NCBI RefSeq assembly: GCF_015710575.1
Contig: NZ_CP065373.1
Coordinates: 868,001-932,000 of the forward strand
From: Mycolicibacterium mengxianglii
Lineage (GTDB): Bacteria > Actinomycetota > Actinomycetes > Mycobacteriales > Mycobacteriaceae
Reading direction: 5' to 3'
Length of the DNA stretch: 64,000 nt
Shown here: positions 17,911-25,629 of the stretch, piece by piece
Layout of the letters: each line of letters opens with the position of its first letter
Numbering within the stretch: the stretch's first letter is position 1
Program-made: the position numbers and the translations under genes
The notes under the pieces: model-generated
What the model saw: only the letters and a program-made list of their open reading frames with translations
The model's database searches: none
Told to the model about the DNA's origin: nothing

Positions 17911-19040
17911 CGTGGGTGCGGGCCACCGCCGCCGTCGCTGCCGTCGCGTCCGCAACAGTGCTGTCCGGTTGCGGTGACTGGAAGGGCCTGAACTCCCTGC
18001 CGATGCCGGGCACCGAAGGTACCGGTCCCGGGGCCTACACCATTTCCGCGCAGATGCCCGACGTCGACAACATCGAGCAGAACTCCCGGGTCCGCGTCGG
18101 TGATGTCACCGTCGGCAACGTCACCAAGATCGAACGCCAAGGCTGGAACGCACTGGTCACGATGAAGCTCAACGGTGACGTGCAGCTACCGGCCAATGCC
18201 ACGGCGACGATCGGTCAGACCAGCCTGCTCGGTTCGCTACACGTCGAGTTGGCCCCACCGAAAAACGTTGCGCCCGAGGGCAGGCTGACGGACGGTTCGG
18301 TGATTCCGCTGTCGTCATCGGGGGGCTACCCGACGACCGAGCAGACCTTGGCTGCGGTGTCGCTGTTGCTCAACGGGGGCGGTATCGCCCAGGTGCAGGA
18401 CATCACCCGGACGCTGAGCACCGCGTTCGCCGGCCGCGAAGGGGACCTGCGCTCGCTGATCGAGCAGCTGGACACGTTCATCCGGTACAACAACGACCAG
18501 AAGAACGACATCATCGCTGCGGCCGAGAGCCTGAACAATCTGGTGGGGCAGTTCGCCGACCAGAAGCCGGTGGTCGACGAGGCGCTGCGCACCATCCCCG
18601 ATGCGCTGGCCGTGCTCAGGGACCAGCGCGAGCAGCTCTCCGAGGCGCTGGTGCAGCTCGGCAAGTTCAGCGCGTTCGCCGCGGACTCCGTGGAGCAGAC
18701 CCGCGAGTCGCTGGTGGCCGAGCTCAAGGATCTCGGTCCGGTGCTGCAGTCCCTCGCAGACGCGGGCCCTGCGCTGACCCGGGCTCTGAGCTTCTTCCCG
18801 ACGTTCCCGTGGCCGAAGGAGACGCTGGCCAACTGGATGCGCGGCGATTACGGAAACCTCAGCCTGGTGTTCGACCTGACATTGAGCCGGCTCGACGCCG
18901 GGATCTTCACCGGCACCCGGTGGGAGGGCGACCTGACCGAGCTGGAATTGCAGTGGGGCCGCACCATCGGCCAACTCCCCAGTCCGTACACTGCGGGCAA
19001 TCCACTGATCGCTCCGTACCGCTGGGACCAGGGGCGCTGA
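17907..19040 (+). CDS. MCE family lipoprotein, MceE subunit
   Basis: A 377-residue MCE lipoprotein. The signal peptide ends in a lipobox, VLSGC, with the acylated Cys at residue 22, as expected for MceE subunits (LprK/LprN type). The MCE domain (YTISAQMPDVDNIEQNSRVRVGDVTVGNVTKI) and helical region follow, and the C-terminus is short, without a Pro-rich tail. The ATG lies within the mceD stop. The upstream in-frame extension back to 17550 is shadow sequence of mceD. Confidence 0.93.
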   Translation: MTWVRATAAVAAVASATVLSGCGDWKGLNSLPMPGTEGTGPGAYTISAQMPDVDNIEQNSRVRVGDVTVGNVTKIERQGWNALVTMKLNGDVQLPANATATIGQTSLLGSLHVELAPPKNVAPEGRLTDGSVIPLSSSGGYPTTEQTLAAVSLLLNGGGIAQVQDITRTLSTAFAGREGDLRSLIEQLDTFIRYNNDQKNDIIAAAESLNNLVGQFADQKPVVDEALRTIPDALAVLRDQREQLSEALVQLGKFSAFAADSVEQTRESLVAELKDLGPVLQSLADAGPALTRALSFFPTFPWPKETLANWMRGDYGNLSLVFDLTLSRLDAGIFTGTRWEGDLTELELQWGRTIGQLPSPYTAGNPLIAPYRWDQGR

Positions 19041-19041
19041 C

Positions 19042-20505
19042 ATGTACTTGAGTAGAAAAATCCTCATCCAGCTCGCCGTCTTCGTCACGGTCTCGCTGGT
19101 CGCCGGCGCGGTGATGCTGTTCAACTTCATCAACCTGCCCGCGATGCTCTTCGGGGTCGGCGAGTACCGCGTCACCATCGAACTGCCCGAAGCGAGCGGC
19201 ATCTACCAGCGCGGCAACGTCACCTACCGCGGCACCGAGGTCGGACGCATCGACGATGTGCGGTTGAGCGACAGGGGAGTGGAAGCCACCCTGGTGATGC
19301 GCGACGATCACCGGATCCCGGCGGACCTCGACGCCGAAGTGCACAGCCAGTCCGCGGTGGGCGAGCAGTTCATCGCGCTGCTGCCGCGTAGCGGGAACGG
19401 ACCCGAACTCCAGGATGGCGACGTGATCCCGATGGATCGCACCACCGTCCCGCCGGATGTCAACACTCTGCTCGACGAGACAAACCGTGGCTTGCAAGCG
19501 ATTCCGCACGACAACCTCAAGACTGCGATCGACGAGGCGTACATCGCCATCGGCGGACTGGGCCCGGAGATCTCCCGGTTCGTCAAGGGCTCCACGGCGC
19601 TGGCCATCGACAGCCGCGCCAACCTCGACGAGTTGACGACATTGATCGACCAGTCCAAACCGGTGCTGGATTCCCAGACCGATACCGGCGGTTCGATCCA
19701 GGCGTGGGCCTCCCATCTGGCCAGCATCAGCGGTCAGCTGCGTGACCAGGACGACGCCTTGCAGGGTGTGATCGTGAACGGATCACCGGCTGCCGACGAG
19801 GTACGTGCGCTCTTCGACCGGCTCCAGCCGACGTTGCCGGTGCTGCTGGCCAACCTGGTCAGCGTCGGCGAGGTGGCGATCACCTACCAGCCGAGTATCG
19901 AACAGCTGCTGGTGCTGTTGCCCCAGGGCACGGCCGTCACCTCTGCCACAGGTGTGGCCAACCGGTTCACCAGGCAGGACTACAAGGGTGCTTACCTGAG
20001 CTTCAACCTGAACCTCAACCTGCCGCCACCATGCACCACGGGGTTCCTGCCCGCACAGCAGCGACGGCCACCTGCCGACGTGGACGCCCCTGACCGGCCG
20101 GCCGGCGAGCTGTACTGCCGGATCCCGCAGGACTCGTCCTTCAATGTGCGCGGTGCGCGTAACGCACCGTGTGTGACGGTGCCCGGCAAACGCGCCGCGA
20201 CGGTACGCCAGTGTGAGAGCGACGAGGCGTACGTCCCGTTGAACAACGGGTTCAACTGGAAGGGCGACCCCAACGCCACGAACTCGGGCCAGGCGATTCC
20301 GGATGTCCCGCCTGGTGCGCCACCTGCGGAAGCAGCCCCGGCGCCCGCGCCGCCGCCGACACCGATCGCGGCCGCCGAATATGACCCAGCAACCGGCACG
20401 TACGTTGGACCAGACGGGCATGTCTACAAGCAAGCCGATTTGGCCAAAGGTGCCGCAGAGGAGCAAACATGGCAGACGATGCTGCTGCCCCCGAAGGGAA
20501 GCTGA
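19042..20505 (+). CDS. MCE family protein, MceF subunit
   Basis: A 487-residue subunit with anchor LIQLAVFVTVSLVAGAVMLF (about 8-27), MCE domain (YRVTIELPEASGIYQRGNVTYRGTEVGRI), and the typical MceF C-terminal region with several cysteines (PPPCTTGF, YCRIP, APCVTV, RQCESD). An Ala/Pro tail and a final domain EYDPATGTYVGPDGHVYKQADLA complete it. It starts one base after the mceE stop, and the first Mce-associated gene begins inside its last 37 bases. Confidence 0.92.
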   Translation: MYLSRKILIQLAVFVTVSLVAGAVMLFNFINLPAMLFGVGEYRVTIELPEASGIYQRGNVTYRGTEVGRIDDVRLSDRGVEATLVMRDDHRIPADLDAEVHSQSAVGEQFIALLPRSGNGPELQDGDVIPMDRTTVPPDVNTLLDETNRGLQAIPHDNLKTAIDEAYIAIGGLGPEISRFVKGSTALAIDSRANLDELTTLIDQSKPVLDSQTDTGGSIQAWASHLASISGQLRDQDDALQGVIVNGSPAADEVRALFDRLQPTLPVLLANLVSVGEVAITYQPSIEQLLVLLPQGTAVTSATGVANRFTRQDYKGAYLSFNLNLNLPPPCTTGFLPAQQRRPPADVDAPDRPAGELYCRIPQDSSFNVRGARNAPCVTVPGKRAATVRQCESDEAYVPLNNGFNWKGDPNATNSGQAIPDVPPGAPPAEAAPAPAPPPTPIAAAEYDPATGTYVGPDGHVYKQADLAKGAAEEQTWQTMLLPPKGS

Positions 20506-21224
20506 GCGGGCCGCCAACCGACCCCGACTCACCTCAGGGTGCGACGGAATCGCCGACACCGACCGACCAGGACGCCAGTTCGGTGACCGACGGGGCCGGG
20601 CCTGAGCACGGCGAGACAGCTGAGGTCGATCAGGACGGCCTGGAGTCTGCGGACGTAACGGCCTCGGAGGTAGTTGACGCGGAGGACGCCGACGCGCCTG
20701 TTGACGTCGCTGACGCCCCGCCCGTAGTCCCGCGGGAGCCGATGTCGCCGGTGAAGTTGGCGACCATCATCGGTCTGGTGGTGGTGCTGGCACTGGGTGC
20801 AACCGTCGGATGGCTGGGCTATCGGGCGGCGGAGTCTCGCAAGCTCGCCGAGCAGCGCAGTGTGTTCCTTCAGGTCGGCCGTCAAGCCGCGTTGAACCTG
20901 ACGACCATCGATGCCGCTACCGTGGACGCCGATGTACAGCGGATCCTGGACTCGGCAACGGACGCGTTTTATGACGACTTCTCGTCGCGCACACAGCCTT
21001 TCGTCGAGGTCGTGCGTCAGGCCCAGTCGAAGTCCGTCGGGGAGGTCACCTCGGCGGGCCTGGAATCCGAGGATGACGGGGGCGCGCAGGTGCTGGTCGC
21101 CATCACTGTGAAAACCTCGAATGCCGGTGCGCCGGAGCAGGAGCCACGTGCGTGGCGGATGCGTATCTCGGTCAAACAAGTCGATGACGACACCAAGGTC
21201 TCGAACGTGGAGTTCGTGCCGTGA
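20469..21224 (+). CDS. Mce-associated membrane protein 1
   Basis: A 251-residue Mas-type protein. An acidic, disordered N-terminal region (about 1-90, rich in Asp/Glu/Thr/Pro) precedes one membrane span (KLATIIGLVVVLALGATVGWLGY, about 95-117) and a VirB8/NTF2-like C-terminal domain ending VKQVDDDTKVSNVEFVP. Such proteins accompany Mce complexes and stabilise them (Mam/Mas proteins). The ATG follows GAGGAGCAAAC and overlaps mceF. Confidence 0.87.
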   Translation: MADDAAAPEGKLSGPPTDPDSPQGATESPTPTDQDASSVTDGAGPEHGETAEVDQDGLESADVTASEVVDAEDADAPVDVADAPPVVPREPMSPVKLATIIGLVVVLALGATVGWLGYRAAESRKLAEQRSVFLQVGRQAALNLTTIDAATVDADVQRILDSATDAFYDDFSSRTQPFVEVVRQAQSKSVGEVTSAGLESEDDGGAQVLVAITVKTSNAGAPEQEPRAWRMRISVKQVDDDTKVSNVEFVP

Positions 21225-21964
21225 CGCCTGACGACAAGACCCCCGGAACGGACGGCGAGGACGTGGTGGACGACGCGGCGGAGAACTCCGTGACCGACGA
21301 CACGAACCCGAAGGCGGCTGAGGCCGACACCACCGCCGACGACGTGACCACCAGCTCGGTCTCCGAAGACTCGACCTCGGTTCCCGAAGACTCGGAAGTC
21401 ACCGATTCGGAAGTTGCCGAATCCGATTCGGCGGCGGAATCCGACGACGCTGTGCCGGAGCCATCCGCGACGAAGGCCGGAGTCAACTGGTCGCGGGTAC
21501 TCGCCTTCGGGCTGCTGCCGGCGCTGGCGTTGCTCCTCGGCGCGGGGGCCGGTTACCTCAAATGGCAGGACTCCTCGGTTCGCGACACCGATTTCGTGCG
21601 TATTCAGTCGCTGCAGATCGCCAAGGACGCCACCGTCAAACTGCTGTCCTACAAGCCCGATACCGTCGAGCAGGATCTCGGGTCCGCCCGCGACCTGCTC
21701 ACCGGTGAATTCCGCGACTCGTACACCCAGCTGATAGACGACGTGGTGATACCCGGGGCTAAAGAGAAGCAGATCTCGGCCGTGGCCACCGTGCCTGCTG
21801 CTGCGTCGGTGTCCGCAGAGCTCAACAAAGCCGTGGTCCTGGTATTCGTCAACCAGACAGTGATGGTGGGCACCGGTGCCCCGACCGCCACCACGTCGAG
21901 CGTGCAGATGACGCTGGACCGGGTGGGGGATCGCTGGCTGATTTCCGCATTCGATCCCGTCTGA
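21221..21964 (+). CDS. Mce-associated membrane protein 2
   Basis: The second Mas-type protein, 247 residues. It has the same plan as its neighbour: an acidic N-terminus with Ser/Asp/Glu/Thr repeats (SEVTDSEVAESDSAAESDD), one span (VLAFGLLPALALLLGAGAGYL, about 88-108) and a folded extracytoplasmic domain ending VGDRWLISAFDPV. The GTG start overlaps the stop of the first gene. Two such genes at the end of the cluster match the layout of a standard ten-gene mce operon. Confidence 0.87.
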   Translation: MTPDDKTPGTDGEDVVDDAAENSVTDDTNPKAAEADTTADDVTTSSVSEDSTSVPEDSEVTDSEVAESDSAAESDDAVPEPSATKAGVNWSRVLAFGLLPALALLLGAGAGYLKWQDSSVRDTDFVRIQSLQIAKDATVKLLSYKPDTVEQDLGSARDLLTGEFRDSYTQLIDDVVIPGAKEKQISAVATVPAAASVSAELNKAVVLVFVNQTVMVGTGAPTATTSSVQMTLDRVGDRWLISAFDPV

Positions 21965-21972
21965 GCAGGATT

Positions 21973-22896
21973 GTGATGACCACCGAACCGCAGTGGATCG
22001 AGATCGCCGGGTCCGGCGTCACCCTGAAAGCGCTGACGTGGGGCTTTGACCAGGGCGGGCCGGAGCGGCCGATCGCGTTGTGCCTGCACGGATTTCCTGA
22101 CACGGCCTACGGTTGGCGCAAGATAGCCCCGCAGTTGGTTGCGGCCGGCTACCGGGTGGTGGCGCCGATGATGCGGGGATACGCGCCGTCGGGTTTCCCG
22201 GTGGACGGCAGCTATCACGTGGGTGCCCTGATGGACGATGCGCTGCGGGCGCGGGATGCGGCGGGACCCACCGACGGCGACCTGCTGATCGGTCACGACT
22301 GGGGCGCTATCGCGGCCACCGGCCTCAGCGCCATGCCAGATAGTCCGTTCCGTAAGGCTGTCATCATGTCCGTCCCGCCATCGGCGTCGTTCCAGCCGCC
22401 GGGGCGGATCGCACGCCCTGGCAGGTTGGCTGCCGAAGTGCCGCGCCAACTCCTGCGCAGCTGGTACATCATGTACTTCCAATTGCCTTGGCTACCTGAG
22501 CATTCCGCGCAGTGGGTGGTGCCGCGGCTGTGGCGGCAGTGGTCGCCGGGGTACGACGCCACCGAGGATGTGCAGCACGTCTTCACCGCGATCGGTGCTC
22601 CCGCGCACTGGCGGGCGGCGCTGGGGCCGTACCGCGCAACGGTCCGTAATTCGGCGCCCCCACAGCGTTTCGCCGGGCTGCACCAGCACTGGCTGTCCGC
22701 CCCGCAGCTGCCGGTGCTGTACCTGCACGGCGGCGACGACGGGTGTGCCACCGCTGCCTACACCGACTGGGTCCGACCGATCCTGCCGGTGGGCAGCCGC
22801 GCCGAGATCGTCGCGGGCGCAGGTCATTTCCTGCAGCTCGAGCAGCCCGAACGGGTCGGTCGGCTCATCGTCGATTTCGCGTCCGCCGCAGACTGA
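21973..22896 (+). CDS. Epoxide hydrolase-like alpha/beta hydrolase
   Basis: A 307-residue alpha/beta hydrolase of the epoxide hydrolase/haloalkane dehalogenase type. It has an HGFPD oxyanion motif at 39-43 and an IGHDWGA nucleophile elbow with Asp109 as nucleophile. The base is the His of AGAGHFLQLEQPE near the C-terminus, and the third member is probably an Asp in YLHGGDDG. Aspartate rather than serine in the elbow is what separates it from esterases. It starts eight bases after the last Mce-associated gene, so it is probably cotranscribed and may act on the imported lipid. The GTG at 21973 and the ATG at 21976 are equally possible starts. Confidence 0.83.
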   Translation: MMTTEPQWIEIAGSGVTLKALTWGFDQGGPERPIALCLHGFPDTAYGWRKIAPQLVAAGYRVVAPMMRGYAPSGFPVDGSYHVGALMDDALRARDAAGPTDGDLLIGHDWGAIAATGLSAMPDSPFRKAVIMSVPPSASFQPPGRIARPGRLAAEVPRQLLRSWYIMYFQLPWLPEHSAQWVVPRLWRQWSPGYDATEDVQHVFTAIGAPAHWRAALGPYRATVRNSAPPQRFAGLHQHWLSAPQLPVLYLHGGDDGCATAAYTDWVRPILPVGSRAEIVAGAGHFLQLEQPERVGRLIVDFASAAD

Positions 22897-22899
22897 TCC

Positions 22900-24135
22900 G
22901 TGGCTCGGCTCGCGGCGACAGACGCCCAGGCGTTCTGGATGTCGGGCAAGATCGCCAACGATGATTTCTTGTTGTACGCATTCGACGGTGCGCCGCCGCT
23001 GAGACCGGCACTGGCGCAGCTGCATCGCCGCGCAGCTGTGTGCCACGACCTGCGGTTGCGCATCCTCGACGACTGTCCGGCCCGATACCCGGCGTGGGTC
23101 TACGGTGCGCTCGGGCCGTCGCAATTGGTGGTGCACGACGGTCTGGACTGGCCTGCCTGCATGGCTGCCGTGGCGGATCTCGCTGACGACCAGTTGGACG
23201 CGACCACTGCCGCGTGGCGGGTCCATGTCTTCACCCCTGTCACCGAGGTGCCCTCGTCATCTGGGCCGGCAACCGTTGCCGTGCTCCAGATATCGCATGC
23301 CCTGGCGGACGGAACGCGGTCTGCTGACCTGGCCGGGTGGTTGTTCGGCCGTGCCACGCCGGTGAAGGCGGTCACGGCCCCACGGCCGGGGAGTCTGGTG
23401 CTGCGGTCGGTAACCGCTGCGCGGGCCCATCAGCAGCTGGTGCGCGACACCGCCGCCGGTGTCCTGCCCGTACCGGCTGCGCCCAGCCCGCCGCTGCTGA
23501 CCAATTCGATGCCGGCAGGCGCGCGGACAGTGCGCACACTGCTGCGGCGCCGCGCGAGCCTGGGCGATCGCACGGTCACGGTGTCGGTGTTGACGGCGAT
23601 TTCCACCGCCCTGGCCGGCTATCTACGGGACCGCGGCGAGGAGGTGTCTGGGCTGGCTGCTGAAGTGCCCATGGCCTACTCCGGGGTCCGGCACGCGCAC
23701 AATCACTTTCGTAATATCGGGGTGGCTCTGCACCCGGATCTACCCGTCGCCGGGCGAGCCGAGGTGATCGCCGCGCAGTTATCGGCCGGCCGGGCTCGCA
23801 GTGAGCACCCGGCAGCCCTCGCCGAGCGCCGGTCCTTCGCCGCGGTGCCCGCACCATTGCTGCGATGGGGACTGCGCCACTTCGACACCTCGACCCGGCC
23901 GCCGGCGGTGACGGGTCACACCGTGGTGACCAGCGTGTACCGCGGTGCCGCCGACCTGCACTTCGGCGATGCCCCCGTGCTGTTCACCGCGGGGTATCCG
24001 GCGCTGTCGCCGATGATGGGGCTGGTGCATGGCGTGCACGGGATCGGTGATGCCGTGGCGATCAGTGTGCATGGCACTGAATCCGCCGGGGATGTGGACG
24101 ATTACGTGGCGCGACTCGCGCGTGCGCTCGGGTGA
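22900..24135 (+). CDS. Wax-ester synthase/DGAT-like acyltransferase family protein
   Basis: A 411-residue protein with the HxxxDG acyltransferase motif: LQISHALADGTRSADL, with H133, D137 and G138. In most WS/DGAT enzymes the motif reads HHxxxDG; here the first His is Ser, but the catalytic one is kept. The C-terminal region has AYSGVRHAHNHFRNIGVALHPDL, resembling the NxxG segments of the DUF1298 half. It lies three bases after the epoxide hydrolase gene and probably ends the mce transcript. It may transfer acyl groups to an alcohol or diacylglycerol. Activity is uncertain because it is shorter and more divergent than canonical Tgs proteins (about 460 residues). Confidence 0.62.
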   Translation: MARLAATDAQAFWMSGKIANDDFLLYAFDGAPPLRPALAQLHRRAAVCHDLRLRILDDCPARYPAWVYGALGPSQLVVHDGLDWPACMAAVADLADDQLDATTAAWRVHVFTPVTEVPSSSGPATVAVLQISHALADGTRSADLAGWLFGRATPVKAVTAPRPGSLVLRSVTAARAHQQLVRDTAAGVLPVPAAPSPPLLTNSMPAGARTVRTLLRRRASLGDRTVTVSVLTAISTALAGYLRDRGEEVSGLAAEVPMAYSGVRHAHNHFRNIGVALHPDLPVAGRAEVIAAQLSAGRARSEHPAALAERRSFAAVPAPLLRWGLRHFDTSTRPPAVTGHTVVTSVYRGAADLHFGDAPVLFTAGYPALSPMMGLVHGVHGIGDAVAISVHGTESAGDVDDYVARLARALG

Positions 24136-24218
24136 TGCGTTGTTGTCCGTGGCGACTCGCCCTTTGTTTTCCGGGGTAGTGCACCGCAAATCGTTACACA
24201 GGGCCTACATTCTGTTGC

Positions 24219-24734
24219 GTGACTGCCTACGACTTCGCACTCCTTGTCCTGCGGGTGGTGCTCGGCCTGACGATGGCTGCGCACGGATACAACAAGTTCT
24301 TCGGCGGCGGCCGGATCCCCGGCACCGCCGGGTGGTTCGACAGCATCGGCATGAAGCCGGGCCTGTTTCACGCCCGCGTGGCCGCCACCACCGAGATGGC
24401 CGCCGGCATCGGTTTGGCGGTGGGTCTGTTGACGCCGATTCCCGCGGCCGGGTTCGTCGCGTTGATGTTGGTGGCCGCATGGACAGTGCACCGCAAGAAC
24501 GGATTCTTCATCGTCAAGGAAGGTTGGGAGTACAACCTCATCCTGGCCGTCGCGCCGGTGGCCATCGCGGGTCTCGGCGCGGGGAAACTGAGCTTGGACT
24601 ACCTGCTGTTCTCGGACACCGGGCTGTGGGATCTGTTGCACGGCTGGTGGGGTCTGGCCATCGCGGTGGTGCTGGGTCTGGCCGGCGGTATCGGCCAGCT
24701 GGCCATCTTCTACCGCCCACCCGTGAAGGCCTGA
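24219..24734 (+). CDS. DoxX family membrane protein
   Basis: A 171-residue protein with four hydrophobic spans (about 5-25, 55-78, 105-125 and 138-160) and the DoxX signature near the start: LRVVLGLTMAAHGYNKFFGGG, followed by GWFDSIGMKPG. Members of this family associate with thiosulfate oxidoreductases or redox enzymes in some organisms, but most have no defined role. It begins 83 bases after the acyltransferase gene and is convergent with a DUF899 gene. Confidence 0.85.
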   Translation: MTAYDFALLVLRVVLGLTMAAHGYNKFFGGGRIPGTAGWFDSIGMKPGLFHARVAATTEMAAGIGLAVGLLTPIPAAGFVALMLVAAWTVHRKNGFFIVKEGWEYNLILAVAPVAIAGLGAGKLSLDYLLFSDTGLWDLLHGWWGLAIAVVLGLAGGIGQLAIFYRPPVKA

Positions 24735-24741
24735 TCGGGCG

Positions 24742-25515
24742 TCAACCGTGGTCGCCGTGCCGGCCGAGCGTCTGCACCGGGGTCGCACCGGGGCGGGTCC
24801 ACTGCGGTAGCGGCCGGCTGGTCGGACCCCAGGTCGCATTCCCGTCGGCGTCCGACCGCCAGGTCCAACACGAGTGACGCCCCGCCGGCCGGCCCGCCGG
24901 GTTGTCCTCCCACGCCTCACCCCGGCCGAACGGCGTCATGTCGAGCAGGCCCATGGACCCGTTGACCGGTTCGTTCCCGCGACCCGTCGTGGAGTAGGTG
25001 AGGAACGCCCGGTGCCCGTCGCGCAGGTAGCAGGTGATCGACCCCATGCTGTCGCCGACCGGGGCGGGGACATCGCGCACCGAGTACCACGGCTGGGTGT
25101 AGCCCATGAAGTCGATGTAGGAGGCCACCTCGGGCCAGCGGCCCGTCGTCAGCAGTGCGAATGAGACGCCGCGGGCATTGAGATAGACAGCATCCTTGAG
25201 GTGCCAGGCGGTGGTGGTGCAGCCCTCGCACTGACCCTGGTGCGGCGCGCCGTCGTGCCACATGTGTTTGTAGACCACGAGCTCGTCGCGACCCTGGAAC
25301 AGGTCCAGGAAGGGCACGGCGCCGTCGGCTCCGATGACGTCGACCGTGCCGTCGAACTCCACCATCGGCAGCCGGCGGCGGGCCGCTGCGAGCGCATCAC
25401 CCGCGCGGGTGTGGGCCTTCTCGCGGACCAGCAGCTCGCTGCGGGCCGCCTGCCAGGTGCCCAGGTCGACCACCGGCGGTCGACCAGGCAGCGCGGTGTT
25501 CGGGTCTGTTGTCAT
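24742..25515 (-). CDS. DUF899 (thioredoxin-like) family protein
   Basis: A 257-residue cytoplasmic protein of the DUF899 family, whose core resembles a thioredoxin fold. Recognisable segments are WQAARSELLVREKAHTRAGD, FLDLFQGRDELVVYKHMW and QCEGCTTTAWHLKD (an EGCT motif with one Cys), plus TTGRGNEPVNGSMGLLDMTPFGRGEAWEDNP. The ATG at 25513-25515 has a strong GGAGG site. The frame upstream to 25761 crosses the divergent promoter and was rejected. Function is unknown. Divergence from the KstR-site gene means the operator at 25600-25623 may affect both. Confidence 0.82.
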   Translation of the reverse strand: MTTDPNTALPGRPPVVDLGTWQAARSELLVREKAHTRAGDALAAARRRLPMVEFDGTVDVIGADGAVPFLDLFQGRDELVVYKHMWHDGAPHQGQCEGCTTTAWHLKDAVYLNARGVSFALLTTGRWPEVASYIDFMGYTQPWYSVRDVPAPVGDSMGSITCYLRDGHRAFLTYSTTGRGNEPVNGSMGLLDMTPFGRGEAWEDNPAGRPAGRHSCWTWRSDADGNATWGPTSRPLPQWTRPGATPVQTLGRHGDHG

Positions 25516-25599
25516 GAGGCCTCCTCTGGCGTCACAGCGTCCCCAGAAGAGACCTGCGACGGGACCAGAACTCATCGGCGGAGAACCAAGTGGGGGACA

Positions 25600-25623
25600 C
25601 AGACTAGAACACGTTCTAGTCTG
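25600..25623. promoter_or_regulatory. KstR operator
   Basis: An almost ideal palindrome: 11-base arms separated by two bases, with core CTAGAACACGTTCTAG. It fits the mycobacterial KstR consensus TnnAACnnGTTnnA exactly. KstR is the TetR repressor of cholesterol catabolism genes, relieved by sterol CoA intermediates. The site ends seven bases before the ATG of the DUF3556 gene and 85 bases from the DUF899 start. Confidence 0.85.
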
Positions 25624-25629
25624 ACCCCC

